Shown here: positions 41,955 to 52,224 of the stretch, piece by piece
Layout of the letters: the number at the start of each line of letters is the position of its first letter
Position numbering within the stretch: position 1 is the first letter of the stretch
Assembly: GCA_963932145.1 (NCBI GenBank)
Contig: OZ010596.1
Span: 86,035,776-86,099,775, forward strand
DNA: 64,000 nt
Direction: 5' to 3'
Origin: Acanthosepion lycidas
Lineage: Eukaryota > Mollusca > Cephalopoda > Sepiida > Sepiidae
Translations under genes and position numbers: made by a program
Notes under the pieces: model-generated
What the model was told of the DNA's origin: nothing
Databases searched by the model: none
The model's input: the letters and a program-made list of their open reading frames with translations, nothing else

Positions 41955-42420
41955 TTTTTTCTTTTTTTTTTTTTTTTTTCTTTCACCTCAAATTAGGCAT
42001 TAAAGCCACTAAGACACAGTTACTGAATATGAAAGAAGATGAGAAAAATAAACATTAAGGCAAGACAACAATAAAAGAACAAGAATTAGGACAAGATAAT
42101 AATTGATATTACGTTTAAATTTTTGAAGATCAAAATTGACTGGAAAGCAAGAGACTGAAAGAGTTCCACAAGTGAGAAAGAAGAAACTTAGCATAGAACT
42201 TGCACTTACATCTTAGCCAATTCAATTGTAAAATGAGACCTAGCTGCCAATCTAGTACTGTTCTTAAATTTGTGAAATCAAGATACCAAATAGGAAAGCT
42301 CATCATAACAGTTACCATGAAAATATTTATAGAAAAGGCACAGAAAAGCTGTTACAGTGGTAGGAAAGTGACTAAAACTGAGACAGCAGGTCAGGACCAA
42401 TAACAGTGTATAATTTTTAG
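41955..42420 (-). mobile_element. LINE family A, 3' end (only minus-strand copy)
   Basis: Minus strand encodes LCLFYKYFHGNCYDELSY near 42300, FTNLRTVLDWQLGL, LNWLRCKCKFYAKF and FDLQKFKRNINYYL near 42110, with frameshifts. The 3' UTR ends GCCTAATTTGAGGTGAAAG and a poly-A seen as T17 at 41957-41980. Confidence 0.85.
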
Positions 42421-42975
42421 ATTTTCCATAGCAATGATGACCGTGCATTACTGGGTGCTGGGCTCCTAAACTGAAATCAATGGGAAGGGTGGACAGTCTC
42501 TTCTCCAATGGAATAAATGGCCACATGTTCACAACCATGTTTTTTTATGCTCAAATAAATATCACATTTCTTGTTCCTATGTCTTTAACAAAACTTTACT
42601 GTTCTTGTCCTATCTGGGGATTTAATACTGATACATGCTCTTTTCATTAGAATTTGGACAAGTTTTGTTATGTGTCTCATTAGGCTGAATGTCCAATGGA
42701 ATTCACATTTGTTTGCACCTGGCTTCTTAGGCAGTACTATGAAAATGGGTCTACTTTAGTCTTCTGGTAAATGAAATACACAACAGTGGTAATATGCCCG
42801 AGGTTTTTACTAGAAATATTGAATTGCAGTTGTTAGTAGATAAACACTTAAGCTAAGATATATTAATAATTACCTTAATTTATTATAATTATTTTATTTA
42901 TAGCAAAGTAGGAGGATTAATTGTTATTTTATTTATAGTTCAGTTTAATCATGAAGTAGTGAATATAAACAAGAA
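42421..42975. other. no recognised feature
   Basis: Unassigned AT-rich sequence. Confidence 0.5.
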
Positions 42976-42979
42976 AATG

Positions 42980-43200
42980 CAGTCCAGATGCATTCTTATT
43001 GTCATTATTTATGGTCAGATTAATGTCTTCATTTTTGTCATCGCACTGTTTCAGCCTGCTTCAGATGCCTGTCAATCCACTAACCTTCCTGTTTGATTAA
43101 ATAAAATATTCAGTTTGAAATGGATAACAACAAAGATGAGGATCTCTATCCAACTGTAAATAATAACTTCTCATCCCTGAAATTCAGACAAAAATAACGT
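42980..43200. mobile_element. Penelope-like tail modules, head to head
   Basis: Minus-strand half: ATCTGAAGCAGGCTGAAACA, GTGCGATGACAAAAATGAAG. Plus-strand half: AAATAAAATATTCAGTTTGA, AACAACAAAGATGAGGATCT and CTCATCCCTGAAATTCAGAC. Same head-to-head plan as 38691-38955. Confidence 0.5.
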
Positions 43201-43216
43201 TTTTGATACTTTATAA

Positions 43217-43725
43217 CAGTGTTTCTCAAGCCATTTTATTTCAGGACACACTTGTAGAATAACTAAAACTCTGGGACACACTTTAAATTTTAATAAGGGA
43301 AAATTCGTCATGAAATTTGAAAATAAAAAATTTTGGGTTAGCATTCTCAAAGATTATCAGTACAGTTTTCATTTAAAGGTATTTATGAAGATTTTTATTT
43401 TATTTTTTTATTTTTTTGTTTTTTTGTTTTTTAGAAAGGCCGATAATGACTGATTTAAATCTCTTGAAGGCAAAAAAAGGAAAAGGGTTATCCACTTAAA
43501 GATTAAGGAAATTAGCATCGAGTTTCAAATATCAAATGACAAAAACTTGACTTTAACATGGAAGCCCTGTGCTTGGTGTCCCTAACTTTTTAAAAATAAA
43601 GTTGTTTTTTTTTTTGTTTTTTTTAAATATAAAAATCATTAATAAATTACTCTTCTGTTAACTTGGGATGCAAATGGCTACATTTCAGGGTGCATTAGTG
43701 TGCCCTGGTGCACCAGTTGAAAACA
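43217..43725. mobile_element. hAT-type non-autonomous element with exact 8-bp TSD
   Basis: The left end CAGTGTTTCTCAAGCCATTT and the complement of the right end TGTTTTCAACTGGTGCACCA are hAT-style termini. Both are bordered by CTTTATAA (43209-43216 and 43726-43733), a perfect 8-bp duplication. The right end lacks the last CTG of the expected CACTG. GGACACAC near 43255 and CAGGGCACACTAATGCACCC (complement) are sub-terminal. No transposase. Confidence 0.8.
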
Positions 43726-44060
43726 CTTTATAAGTATGATTTAATTTTAAAATTACTTTTTTTTTTTTTTTTCAATAGTATGTGTAAACTCTGTGTGTGT
43801 ATTAGTAAACAATATAAAAAATTATAATTGTTGTAACTATATAAATGAAATTGTCTTTGCTATTCATAACCATTCTAAATTTTATGCCTGTAATTGTTTG
43901 GTTAATATCAAGTCTCTAGTCACATGTTTAATTTTATTCTAATAAAAAAAAATTCTCAACATAACTTGGACTTCATGTTCTGGAGATGATTTGGATAAAC
44001 CTCAAGATATTAACAAAATATTCTAACCTTTCTTGTTTGTTAGCTAAACATTGATCATCA
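43726..44060. other. no recognised feature
   Basis: AT-rich; T-run near 43757-43772. Confidence 0.5.
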
Positions 44061-44061
44061 T

Positions 44062-44168
44062 CTCCTGCTTGAATCCAATTTGCTTTTTTGTTCACTCTCT
44101 TTAATGATTTTCTTTTATTCTTATTGGCTTTATTGCCTTACCTGGGGTGAGATGATTAAAACAAATTA
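44062..44168 (+). mobile_element. LINE family A, 3' UTR fragment
   Basis: CCTGCTTGAATCCAATTTGC, TTCTTATTGGCTTTATTGCC, TTACCTGGGGTGAGATGATT and AAAACAAATT match the family A 3' UTR end. No coding part. Confidence 0.75.
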
Positions 44169-44366
44169 CTTAAAAATTAATTATTGCAATGTGTAGTTCT
44201 TTATTTTACCAGTCATCTCAGTCTGTATGCTTTTCATCTGGCATTTAGGCCTCATTTGTACCCATTCTATTAGCACATTTGTTAAATTGACAAAAATACA
44301 AGAGTATTTTAGCCAAAAAAATTTATTAATGTTGCCTATAATTAAAAAAATTATCATCTTTATCAA

Positions 44367-44648
44367 ATGGGTAATTCCTTTCACTCATTGAAAAGTGTTA
44401 TTGTCAATGCAAGAGATAGACTGCACAACTTTCAGCTTTTTGCTGCTGTTAAAAAGTTGAAATCTGAACTCTCTAAAGTAGAAGGTATGAATGCTCACAG
44501 GAAATATCCACTAACATGTCTGCTTTCAGATAACCTTTTCACTGTCAGCTGTAAAAAAGAAAAAAAACAAAGCTGTTCTCAGCTGATTAGTGACTACTCA
44601 TTCACATGTACATTCTTAACCCAGCCACATACACACTTCTGTTAGGTT
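44367..44648 (+). CDS. 92-codon open frame, unrecognised, doubtful
   Basis: Begins MGNSFHSLKSVIVNARDRLH and contains an amphipathic FAAVKKLKSELSKVEGMNAH stretch that could be a short coiled coil, then a Ser/Cys-rich C-terminus without a known motif. No signal peptide or membrane segment. It lies between a LINE 3' UTR and an unclassified repeat. I do not recognise it; it may be part of a repeat or chance. ATG context is ATCAAATGG. Confidence 0.15.
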
Positions 44649-44689
44649 TTACCCTGGAGAATAATGGGTCTCCTCTCTAAAGCATTGTT

Positions 44690-44960
44690 TTTTTTTGTTT
44701 TTTTGTTTTGTTTTTTTTACTGAACCACTTAAGAGGTATGATAGTTGGGAAGGGTGGTTTTGTAAGAGATTTGTACAGAAATTAAATTGTCCATTGACAT
44801 GTTTTATTGTCTATTTTGTGGTAATCCAAGGAAAAACTTGATAATGTAAGATAAATTGATTAACGTAAAACCCAAAGGGAATTATACAATTGATAGCGGC
44901 TAATCCTATTTATAAAGATGAAATTATCTTCAATATATATTGTTTAAAATTTGCTCTATT
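44690..44960 (+). repeat. dispersed repeat (partner 47735-47885)
   Basis: GGGAAGGGTGGTTTTGTAAG, TAATCCAAGGAAAAACTTGA, AAATTGATTAACGTAAAACC, CAAAGGGAATTATACAATTG and TAATCCTATTTATAAAGATG recur in order at 47735-47885. Each copy is near a family A LINE, so it might be part of that element or a companion. Confidence 0.6.
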
Positions 44961-44989
44961 TATAGGGGAAAAAGTCTCACTTTCCCACT

Positions 44990-45372
44990 ACTGTAATATA
45001 ATGTATCTCCCTTTTGTTTCTTCTATAAATATTTTCATGTTAAGTATTCTTAGCTTTCCCACTTGATACCTTGACTTCACAGATTTAAGCACAGTACTAG
45101 ATTGGCAGCTAGGTCTCATAACTTCACTGTTGAAATTGTTAGTTATAATTGTAAGTTCTATGATAATAGTTTCTTCTCCCACACTTCTCACTTGTGAAAA
45201 TATCTCCCAGCTTCTTGCAACTATGATCTTCAAAAATTTAAATGCAATAACAATCATCATCTTCTGTCTCCTTGAATCCAGTATTTCATTTTCCTCTATG
45301 TTTCTTTCCTTCTCAGTAACCCCTTGTATTTTAGTAGCTTTTATTACCTTGCTTGAGATGAAATGATTAAAA
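44990..45372 (+). mobile_element. LINE family A, 3' end copy
   Basis: TTCTATAAATATTTTCATGT (FYKYFHV), TTTAAGCACAGTACTAGATT, AACTTCACTGTTGAAATTGT, TCTCACTTGTGAAAATATCT, TCTTCAAAAATTTAAATGCA, ending TTGCTTGAGATGAAATGATT and AAAAAG. The coding frame is broken. The next base pairs are 5S-like SINE sequence. Confidence 0.82.
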
Positions 45373-45373
45373 A

Positions 45374-45675
45374 GACTGTTCGAGAATACCAGGTGCTGTA
45401 AGCTTGGATGTGTGGGTGGTGTAATGGATAATGACTGGGAATTGTTAATCGGAGAACAAAGTTCCAATTCCAGTTGGCTTTGTTATATTCACTTGCATGC
45501 AAATACTCTTGGGAAAAGCACAAATTAACCTCTTTTCTCTCTAGCTATGGGTCAATTAGTAAGACTTGTATCACTAAATCATTATCCCCAAACAAAAAAT
45601 TCTTACAATGTAAAAATTTTTTCTGACTTGAAATAACCTGCAAAGGGTTAAGCCATAAAAACAAATCAATCAAAT
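45374..45675 (+). mobile_element. 5S/tRNA composite SINE (family A), 5S part truncated
   Basis: Starts inside the 5S part (CTGTTCGAGAATACCAGGTG, GCTGTAAGCTT), then the tRNA-like unit GGGTGGTGTAATGGATAATG and AAGTTCCAATTCCAGTTGGC, the body TTCACTTGCATGCAAATACT, CTTGGGAAAAGCACAAATTA, and the tail GACTTGAAATAACCTGCAAA with AATC units. It confirms that the 5S and tRNA parts belong to one element. Confidence 0.85.
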
Positions 45676-46285
45676 GATTAAAAAAAGAGAAAAAGATAGT
45701 GCCATTTTCAATTCACACACATACATACACACTTGTTTGTTACCCCTACAAGAGGGCTGTATATTCAAACTGTGAACAGGCTGTTTAAAAAAACATATTT
45801 ACTCAAACATGTGTAGCCATGAAATACCTTATTTATGCTAATAAGAAATAATGTAGGAATAATAAATAAAATTCATCAATTCCTTAGAAATTACTTTGTT
45901 TCGGATACGAAAATAAAAGTTAGAAGATATGGTCTTTGAGAGATTAGAACAAGAGATGTACATTTCTTAAATAGGGTTATTGAACATTGCTTTTCTGTGA
46001 AAGTTTTCTGTGGCTGAGTATTCTAAAAGCATGCTGGGTGTAACTTCAAATTATAGCCATGTTTGTTGTGTTCACTTTGCACTACTGCCCTGAGAAAAGG
46101 CAAGAATACTTTTCTTCTCTCTCCTCAGCTATGAATGAAATAGCAAAGCAGGTTGGTCTCCGTTATCTTGCTTTTAGTAAACAATCTAGGTTAAAGACAA
46201 CTCTGTTTTTTAAAAACATGGAGAAGATAACAGGAAACCACTCCATGATATTTCCTAAGAACAATCAAGGCAATGCACAGTTTAC
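45676..46285. other. no recognised feature
   Basis: AT-rich. The 87-codon frame at 46059-46322 runs into the LINE B fragment and has no family resemblance. Confidence 0.5.
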
Positions 46286-46287
46286 AA

Positions 46288-46375
46288 ATATTAAAAGAAA
46301 TGAAAGCTGTGGAGAGTCATGATTGCTTATGTCCTGAAGGAATATGATAGTACTATAAAAAAAATAAAAAAAAAT
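46288..46375 (+). mobile_element. LINE family B, extreme 3' end
   Basis: AAAGCTGTGGAGAGTCATGA, TTGCTTATGTCCTGAAGGAA and TATGATAGTACTATAAAAAA match the last 70 bp of family B plus an A-rich tail. Confidence 0.65.
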
Positions 46376-46534
46376 CTTGATTTTTTTATTACATTTGTAA
46401 TCTAACTCTGCTAACATATTCCATGTGCTATGTTTAATGAATGTCAGTAACAGGACCCAAAGAGTGTGAGTTCAATACCCAGTTAAGGCAGTGGAGAACC
46501 TAGAGAGGGGAATTAACAGGATAACTGATAACTG

Positions 46535-46725
46535 ACATCCATTAAACATGGCACGTGGAACTAGAACAGTCTACCTCAGTGAGCGAAAGAAAGGGATCAG
46601 TTTGACATTCCAACTACCTGAAGAAGGCCAAAGTGTACAACGGCTGAAACATAATAAATATGGCGATAAAGATGAGGACAATAATCTGAATAATGTAAAT
46701 AGTGTAGATGATAATGGGCATTTCA
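46535..46725 (+). mobile_element. Penelope-like tail module
   Basis: GAAAGGGATCAGTTTGACAT, CTACCTGAAGAAGGCC, ACAACGGCTGAAACATAATA, AAAGATGAGGACAATAATCT and AATAATGTAAATAGTG are in module order. A B-box-like TGAGTTCAATACCCAG lies at about 46466. Confidence 0.55.
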
Positions 46726-46794
46726 CCTTTGGGTTATGGTTAATGAGTTAATCTAGCAAACCATTACTACTGTATAGCAAGTTTTATCTTGTTC

Positions 46795-46900
46795 ATGTCA
46801 ATTAAATAAAGGATTCAATTTGAGATTTCCTGAAGGTGGCCTGGACCTGTATCGATAAGGGTACAATGTTTGAAATATAAAGATATCAAAATTGCTGGTG
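46795..46900 (+). mobile_element. Penelope-like tail module, diverged
   Basis: AAATAAAGGATTCAATTTGA, TTTCCTGAAGGTGGCCTGGA and ACAATGTTTGAAATATAAAG keep the order with losses. Confidence 0.4.
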
Positions 46901-47014
46901 ACCTAATATGGCTGATGTTAACCTCCAGGAAAATGACTCATTGCATTTTCACGAGCTAACATTCTCAGCTAACATGAAGTGGAAATACTATATTAAATTC
47001 ATTGATCGCTAAGC

Positions 47015-47500
47015 TGCTAAGAAAGTTGGTTGATTGTGTCATGTAAGAGAATTTTTCTTTCCAGAATCTATCTTACATATCTATAAGGCTACCATTCACC
47101 CATGCTTAGAATATTGCAATGATATATGGTCTGGTGCTCTTGCTATTTATCTAGAACTACTTGATAAAATCCAAAGAATCAGCAGCAATATTATTGGTCT
47201 TGATCTGGCAGCTCTGCTTCAGTCACTTTCCCACCACTGTAAGGTTGCCTCTCTGTGCCTTTTCTATAAATACTTTCATGGTAATCATTGAGATGAGATC
47301 ATCATTATGGTACCAAAACATTTTGAATTTAAATGCAGTACTAACCTGGCATCTAGATCTTATCAATTTACAGTTGAGCTGGCTAGATGTAACTGTAAAT
47401 TCTATGCTAACAGTTTCTTTTCTTGCACTTCTCACTTGTGGAACTCTTCCAGCCCCATGCTTTCCAGCCAACTTTAATCTTTGGTATGTCGACATGTAAA
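47015..47500 (+). mobile_element. LINE family A, 3' coding region copy
   Basis: An 85-codon frame (47034-47291) holds FFFPESILHIYKATIHPCLE, SGALAIYLELLDKIQRIS, NIIGLDLAALLQSLSHH and CLFYKYFHGN. After a frameshift FTVELARCNCKFYANSF, LWNSSSPMLSSQL near 47440-47475. The 3' UTR is missing and replaced by other repeat sequence. Confidence 0.87.
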
Positions 47501-47534
47501 TAGTTTTATCCTTCTCTTGTGGTCTCATACCAAA

Positions 47535-48360
47535 CAGAACTTATTAAATGTCTTTTCATATAATGAGCTTTTGTTTCATAACTGGAATCCTGTTTCTCCA
47601 AAACTATTCCTCTGCCATTGGAGGTGTGTGGAATTGGCAGTTGGAAGGTGCATTGTTTACAGCACTGTCTCTTCTTTGCCCTGAGTCTTTGAACTGATTC
47701 AGTGAGGACAGTTGTCTAGAAAGTCTTGTCAAGAAAGGAAGGGTGGTTTTGTCATATTTATGGCAATCCTAGGAGAAGGCTGATAATTAAATTGATTAAT
47801 GTAAAACCCAGCGGGAATTATATAATTGAGAGTGGCAAATCCTATCCCTTAAAAATATGACATTCTCTTCGATATGTGTCTCATGTACACTGGAATGAAT
47901 CATCCCCATTCCTTTTGTATTTTGTTAGTAAGAAGTAAGTTCCACTTGGATAGCAAGTGTTGTTCCATAACATCACTGATGATGATGCTGTACAAGCACT
48001 TCTGGTGCCACTATAGAATGTTGGGAGCAAAAACAAATTGAGCAGGATTTTGAAATGTCTAATAACCTTATTAAATTTCTCTTCATAACTGGAATCCTGT
48101 TTTTCAAAACTATTCCTTTGCCATTTGAGGTGTGTGGAATTGGTGACTGGGTGGAGTGTTGGTTACAATGCTACCTTCTCTTTTCTGCTCGGAGTCTATC
48201 ATTCTCATTCATTTTGTATTCCATTAGTAAGGAGGAAGTTCCATTTGGATAGCTTCTTCCCAAGTGTTCCATAACATCACTGATGATGATGTATAAGCAC
48301 TTCTGGTCCCACTATGGAATGCTGGGAGCAAAAACAAATTGAGCAGGATTTTGTAATCAG
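47535..48360 (+). repeat. tandem duplication of a 0.3-0.5-kb unit
   Basis: Unit 1 (about 47535-48054) and unit 2 (about 48055-48360) share CATAACTGGAATCCTGTTT, AAAACTATTCCTYTGCCATT, GAGGTGTGTGGAATTGG, ACAAGTGTTCCATAACATCA, CTGATGATGATG, AGCACTTCTGGT and GCAAAAACAAATTGAGCAGG. Unit 1 has an extra middle part that matches 44740-44960. Non-coding. Confidence 0.8.
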
Positions 48361-48429
48361 TTGCTGATTTTATCACATCGCATGTCATTTCTTTTAGCAG
48401 TCAGTTTCATACAGTTTTATCTTCCACCC

Positions 48430-48645
48430 TAGACCCAGTGAACTGCTACTTTGTGAAACAAATTCCCACTAGGCTACTCCTCCGGTCACTACAATCTTAA
48501 CCTCTTCAAGCCTATGGTTAACAGTTACCTCTCCTACATAACCTCATAAACTACACTTCTTACCTGCTTCTCTTATGCTCATACAACATTGTTCAGTAAC
48601 TGTCTACCAGGAGTGGCTCTTGAGCTTTATAATTGGTGAACATAA
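48430..48645. repeat. dispersed repeat, copy 2 (partner 1690-1925)
   Basis: Same ordered blocks as 1690-1925, directly after the tandem duplication. Non-coding. Confidence 0.55.
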
Positions 48646-48819
48646 GTAGAGGGAACAATTTTCTTTCAAATTTTCCTTAATTCTGTTTCAGGGAATCCCC
48701 CCCCCCAGTTTTCAGTATAGATTTGTTTTTTCTTCATTACAATACTTAGTGAGAAAGTGTAACAATATATAAATGTTGTTAAAACAAGTGAATAAAAGGA
48801 AAATGAAAAAATTTACTAG

Positions 48820-49088
48820 CTGGAATATCCGGTAACAGAAAATTTGGTAATTTTGACAAAGTAGAAAAATTTGGTAACTATGAAATAAGTCTGTTGAGAA
48901 TTGATTTTTAGGACTGTTCTGGAGAGGGAATCTGGGGGCTAAGCTTTCGCTCTTATATTTTTGAAATAGAAATGAGGCTATATAGATTTTGCTTCTTTAA
49001 AGGTAATAACTATCTAAAATTTAATTTATTTACTATTTTTTTATTAAAATAATGATTTGGAAAGAAGATACAAAAACTTAGATAAATC

Positions 49089-49126
<38 letters not shown>

Positions 49127-49645
49127 TTATTTGCTTGAAAGCAATAGTATCGTAATTAAATACATACTTATTTATTTAAAAATATTGGAGATTAGCCACC
49201 CCTAAACCCTTCATCAAGAAAGTATGGCTCTGATATTGTTCCAGTGGGATTTTATCTGGACTGAAACTCATGATTTTTTAGTTAATACTTATTTAAATGT
49301 ATGAAGGTTGGGGCCAGCTCCCCCCAGAAAGTACAGCCCTGGTATTGTTGTAGTGGGGTTTTATCTAGACTCCCCTTAGTTAATAATACTTTTTTAAAAA
49401 ATATTGGGGAAGGAGGCTTAGTCCCACTTCTGCAAGTATGGCCCTGGTATTGTTGCAGGGTTTTATCTGGATGTCATGATTTTCAGTTATTTAAAAATAT
49501 GGGAGAGGGGGGAGTTAGTCCCCAAATCTCCACTCCTAAACAGCTTTAAAATCACTTTTCAATTGACTTTTATTTCATAGTTACCGAATTTTCCTACCTT
49601 GTCAAAATTACTGAATCTTCTGTCACTAAATTTTCCTAAATTCAT
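48820..49645. mobile_element. element with about 85-bp inverted ends and internal tandem repeats
   Basis: Left arm GGTAACAGAAAATTTGGTAA, TTTTGACAAAGTAGAAAAAT, TTGGTAACTATGAAATAAGT and GAGAATTGATTTTTA (48831-48914). The right arm (49550-49640) complements this in order (AGTGACAGAAGATTCAGTAA, TTTTGACAAGGTAGGAAAAT, TCGGTAACTATGAAATAAAA). Inside, a 110-125-bp unit is repeated three times (about 49190-49300, 49301-49405, 49406-49510) with GTATTGTTSYAGTGGGGTTT. No transposase. Exact ends and TSD not determined. Confidence 0.75.
49095..49124. repeat. poly-T tract
   Basis: T-run of about 34 bases inside the inverted-end element. Confidence 0.9.
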
Positions 49646-50405
49646 ATAGGAGACTTTATTTTGACAAGTTAGACTAGAATTTTTGTTTTGCGCACTTGTT
49701 GCATATGGGCCTATGAATATTTTTAACAAATTGATTCTTGTTTAGCTAGAAAGTGACAGGATGTGTCAAATGTCTGAGGTTTCACCTTCACCTGTCATTC
49801 AACAATATAGCATTTTTAGAACTTAAGAAAAATGTTTATTCATTGCATTCAAGTAAACATGTTGACCTCTTAAAATTGAATTATAAAAACATTGTCCAAT
49901 ATAATTGTTTGAAGCAATAGAAATGTTGGATTAAAAAAAGAGAAAGAGAGAAAGAACGTTCTGGTTGCTTTGATGAATTCTTTGAGAAATTTAAATATCT
50001 TGGGAGCACTCGTCATAGAAAAGTTGCAGGAACTGAAAGTAAGGATCCTGAAGAATACACTACATGTGGAAGAACTTCTCAGTTTCATGAGCATTTGTTA
50101 TATTGGGTTTATGACAGAAGGATTGACAAAATTAGCATTCAGCTTTCTTTGGGTCTTTTTTTTCTCTTCCACTGTGTCATCTTCCACTGTAGCATCAAGC
50201 TAATTTGATCACTGTTATGTGTTTTGTTTTATCTTGCATTTTTGTTTGTTTTTGTCTTTTTTGTCAATCCCTTGCAAGTTATAAGGTTAATTATTCAAAT
50301 CTAACAGATTAAAAAAAAATGACAACAAATGATAAAGGTTCTTCCTTGCTGTCTCTGTACTCCCAGATTCTCTCTCCTCCTGTTTCCAAGAAGTTCCCTA
50401 TGTTT
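49646..50405. other. no recognised feature
   Basis: AT-rich; short frames around 49970-50203 carry no recognised motif. Confidence 0.5.
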
Positions 50406-50421
50406 GTCTTTTGAAGTTATT

Positions 50422-50427
<6 letters not shown>

Positions 50428-50459
<32 letters not shown>

Positions 50460-51080
50460 TCCCACAGGTTCCCTCGCTCGTTCTCAGTCTGTTGCCCCCG
50501 CAGGTTCCCTCGCTCCTCAGTCAGTTGTCCCCACAGGTTCCCTCGCTCGTTCTCAATCAGTTGTCCCCGCAGGTTCCCTCACTCGTCCTCAGCCTGTTGC
50601 ACCTGCAGGTTCCCTCGCTCGTCCTCAGCCTGTTGCCCCCACAGGTTCCCTTGCTTGTTCACTCTCTCTCTCTCTGTTACCCCACCACAGGTTCCCTCGC
50701 TTGTTCTCTGTTACCCCACCACAGGTTCCCTCGCTCGTTCTCTGTTACCCCACCACAGGTTCCCTCGCTCGTTCTCTGTTACCCCACCACAGGTTCCCTC
50801 GCTCGTTCTCTGTTACCCCACCACAGGTTCCCTCGCTCGTTCTCTGTTACCCCACCACAGGTTCCCTCGCTCGTTCTCTGTTACCCCACCACAGGTTCCC
50901 TCGCTCGTTCTCTCTCTCTCTCTCTCTCTGTTACACCCCCAACAGGTTCCCCTCTCTCTGTGTTACACCCCCCACAGATCCCTCTCACTCGTTCTCTCTG
51001 TTACCTCCCCACAGGTTTCCTTAACTTGGTCCCTTTCTTTGAGTCCACATGTTTCCCTAACCCTCTCTCTCTGTTAACCC
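50428..51080. repeat. 34-bp minisatellite, pyrimidine-rich
   Basis: After (CT)n at 50428-50457, units of about 31-34 bp share CACAGGTTCCCTCGCTCGTT. From 50676 to about 50910 the 34-bp unit (GTTACCCCACCACAGGTTCC + CTCGCTCGTTCTCT) repeats seven times almost exactly, with more diverged units on both sides. Frames open across it are by-products. Confidence 0.95.
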
Positions 51081-51254
51081 CACAGGTTTCCACACTCCTT
51101 CTCTTGCTCTGTTATCAGCTTCCCTCATTCTTTCCCTTTCTCTGTTGCCCTCAGCTTCCTTCTCTTTCTCGCTTACTTTCTCTGTTGCCACCATGTTCCT
51201 GTTTTTTCTCTCTGCCTCCCCCTGGTTCTCCTCTCTTCTCCCACTGCCTCACTT

Positions 51255-51450
51255 TTCAGCTCTCCTCTCTCTTCTTCCTCTGTCTCCCTCCCCAGCTTTC
51301 CTCTCTCTTCTTCCTCTGTCTCCCTCCCCAGCTTTCCTCTCTCTTCTTCCTCTGTCTCCCTCCCCAGCTTTCCTCTCTCTTCTTCCTCTGTCTCCCTCCC
51401 CAGCTTTCCTCTCTCTTCTTCCTCTGTCTCCCTCCCCAGCTTTCCTCTCT
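51255..51450. repeat. 36-bp minisatellite, 5 copies
   Basis: Unit CTTCTTCCTCTGTCTCCCTC + CCCAGCTTTCCTCTCT, five nearly identical copies, in a pyrimidine-rich context continuous with the 34-bp array. Confidence 0.95.
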
Positions 51451-51927
51451 TTCCCCTTGACTGCAGATGATTTTTCAATGTGTGCATATGTACTTACTAT
51501 TTCCATTCCTTGTATCCTGTGGATAGCGGAATGCATGTAATACAAAACAAGGTCAACAACAAAGGCAAGCATGGCATATGGGCTGGTGGTTAACCATTTT
51601 TTTTTTCTTTCTTTCTTTCTGTCTTGTATACAATACCTATCTTTCTTTATTTTCTCTCTCTCTCCCTCCTTTGTCTTTCCATAATAACAACTGTTCTTTC
51701 AGCAAGGTGATGAGCATCTCTGATAGTTTTTGTAACCTTTTCACTTCCCTTTATTTTCCCTTGATGGCTGCATTACTGGCTGATCTCAATTTTCTTTTGT
51801 TTTGTTTTTATGCCATGGCACAAAGAACAAAACTGAAACTGAACTTTCAAACTGACTTCCAAAGTATGCAACTACAAAACTTTTTTAGAAAAAAGAAAAA
51901 AGCACATCACATGTGTGACTGTACATA

Positions 51928-51959
<32 letters not shown>

Positions 51960-52220
51960 AAATTGGGTGAGATAATTGATTCAAATTAATTTGTTGATTG
52001 TTTCTTGTTGCTTGCCATTAATGGTTAGGGGAATGTACAGAGAATCTAAACACTGTTACCATGAACATTTTTACCATTGACTTTTACTGGCTGTCATGCT
52101 GTGATCAAAGTGGGTATTCCAACCCCACAGCAAGAACTTCCTCTTTACACTAAAAGAAAGAAGGTTGGTGGAATATTTACACCAACATTACATCGGGACT
52201 GCATAATTCCTGGATTCACA
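51451..52220. other. no recognised feature
   Basis: T-run near 51936-51960. The 68-codon frame at 52077-52283 has no recognised motif. Confidence 0.45.
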
Positions 52221-52224
52221 AATG

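Noticed and set aside
50329-51572. Pro/Ser/Leu-rich frames of up to 349 codons
   Set aside because: Translations of the 34- and 36-bp pyrimidine minisatellites.
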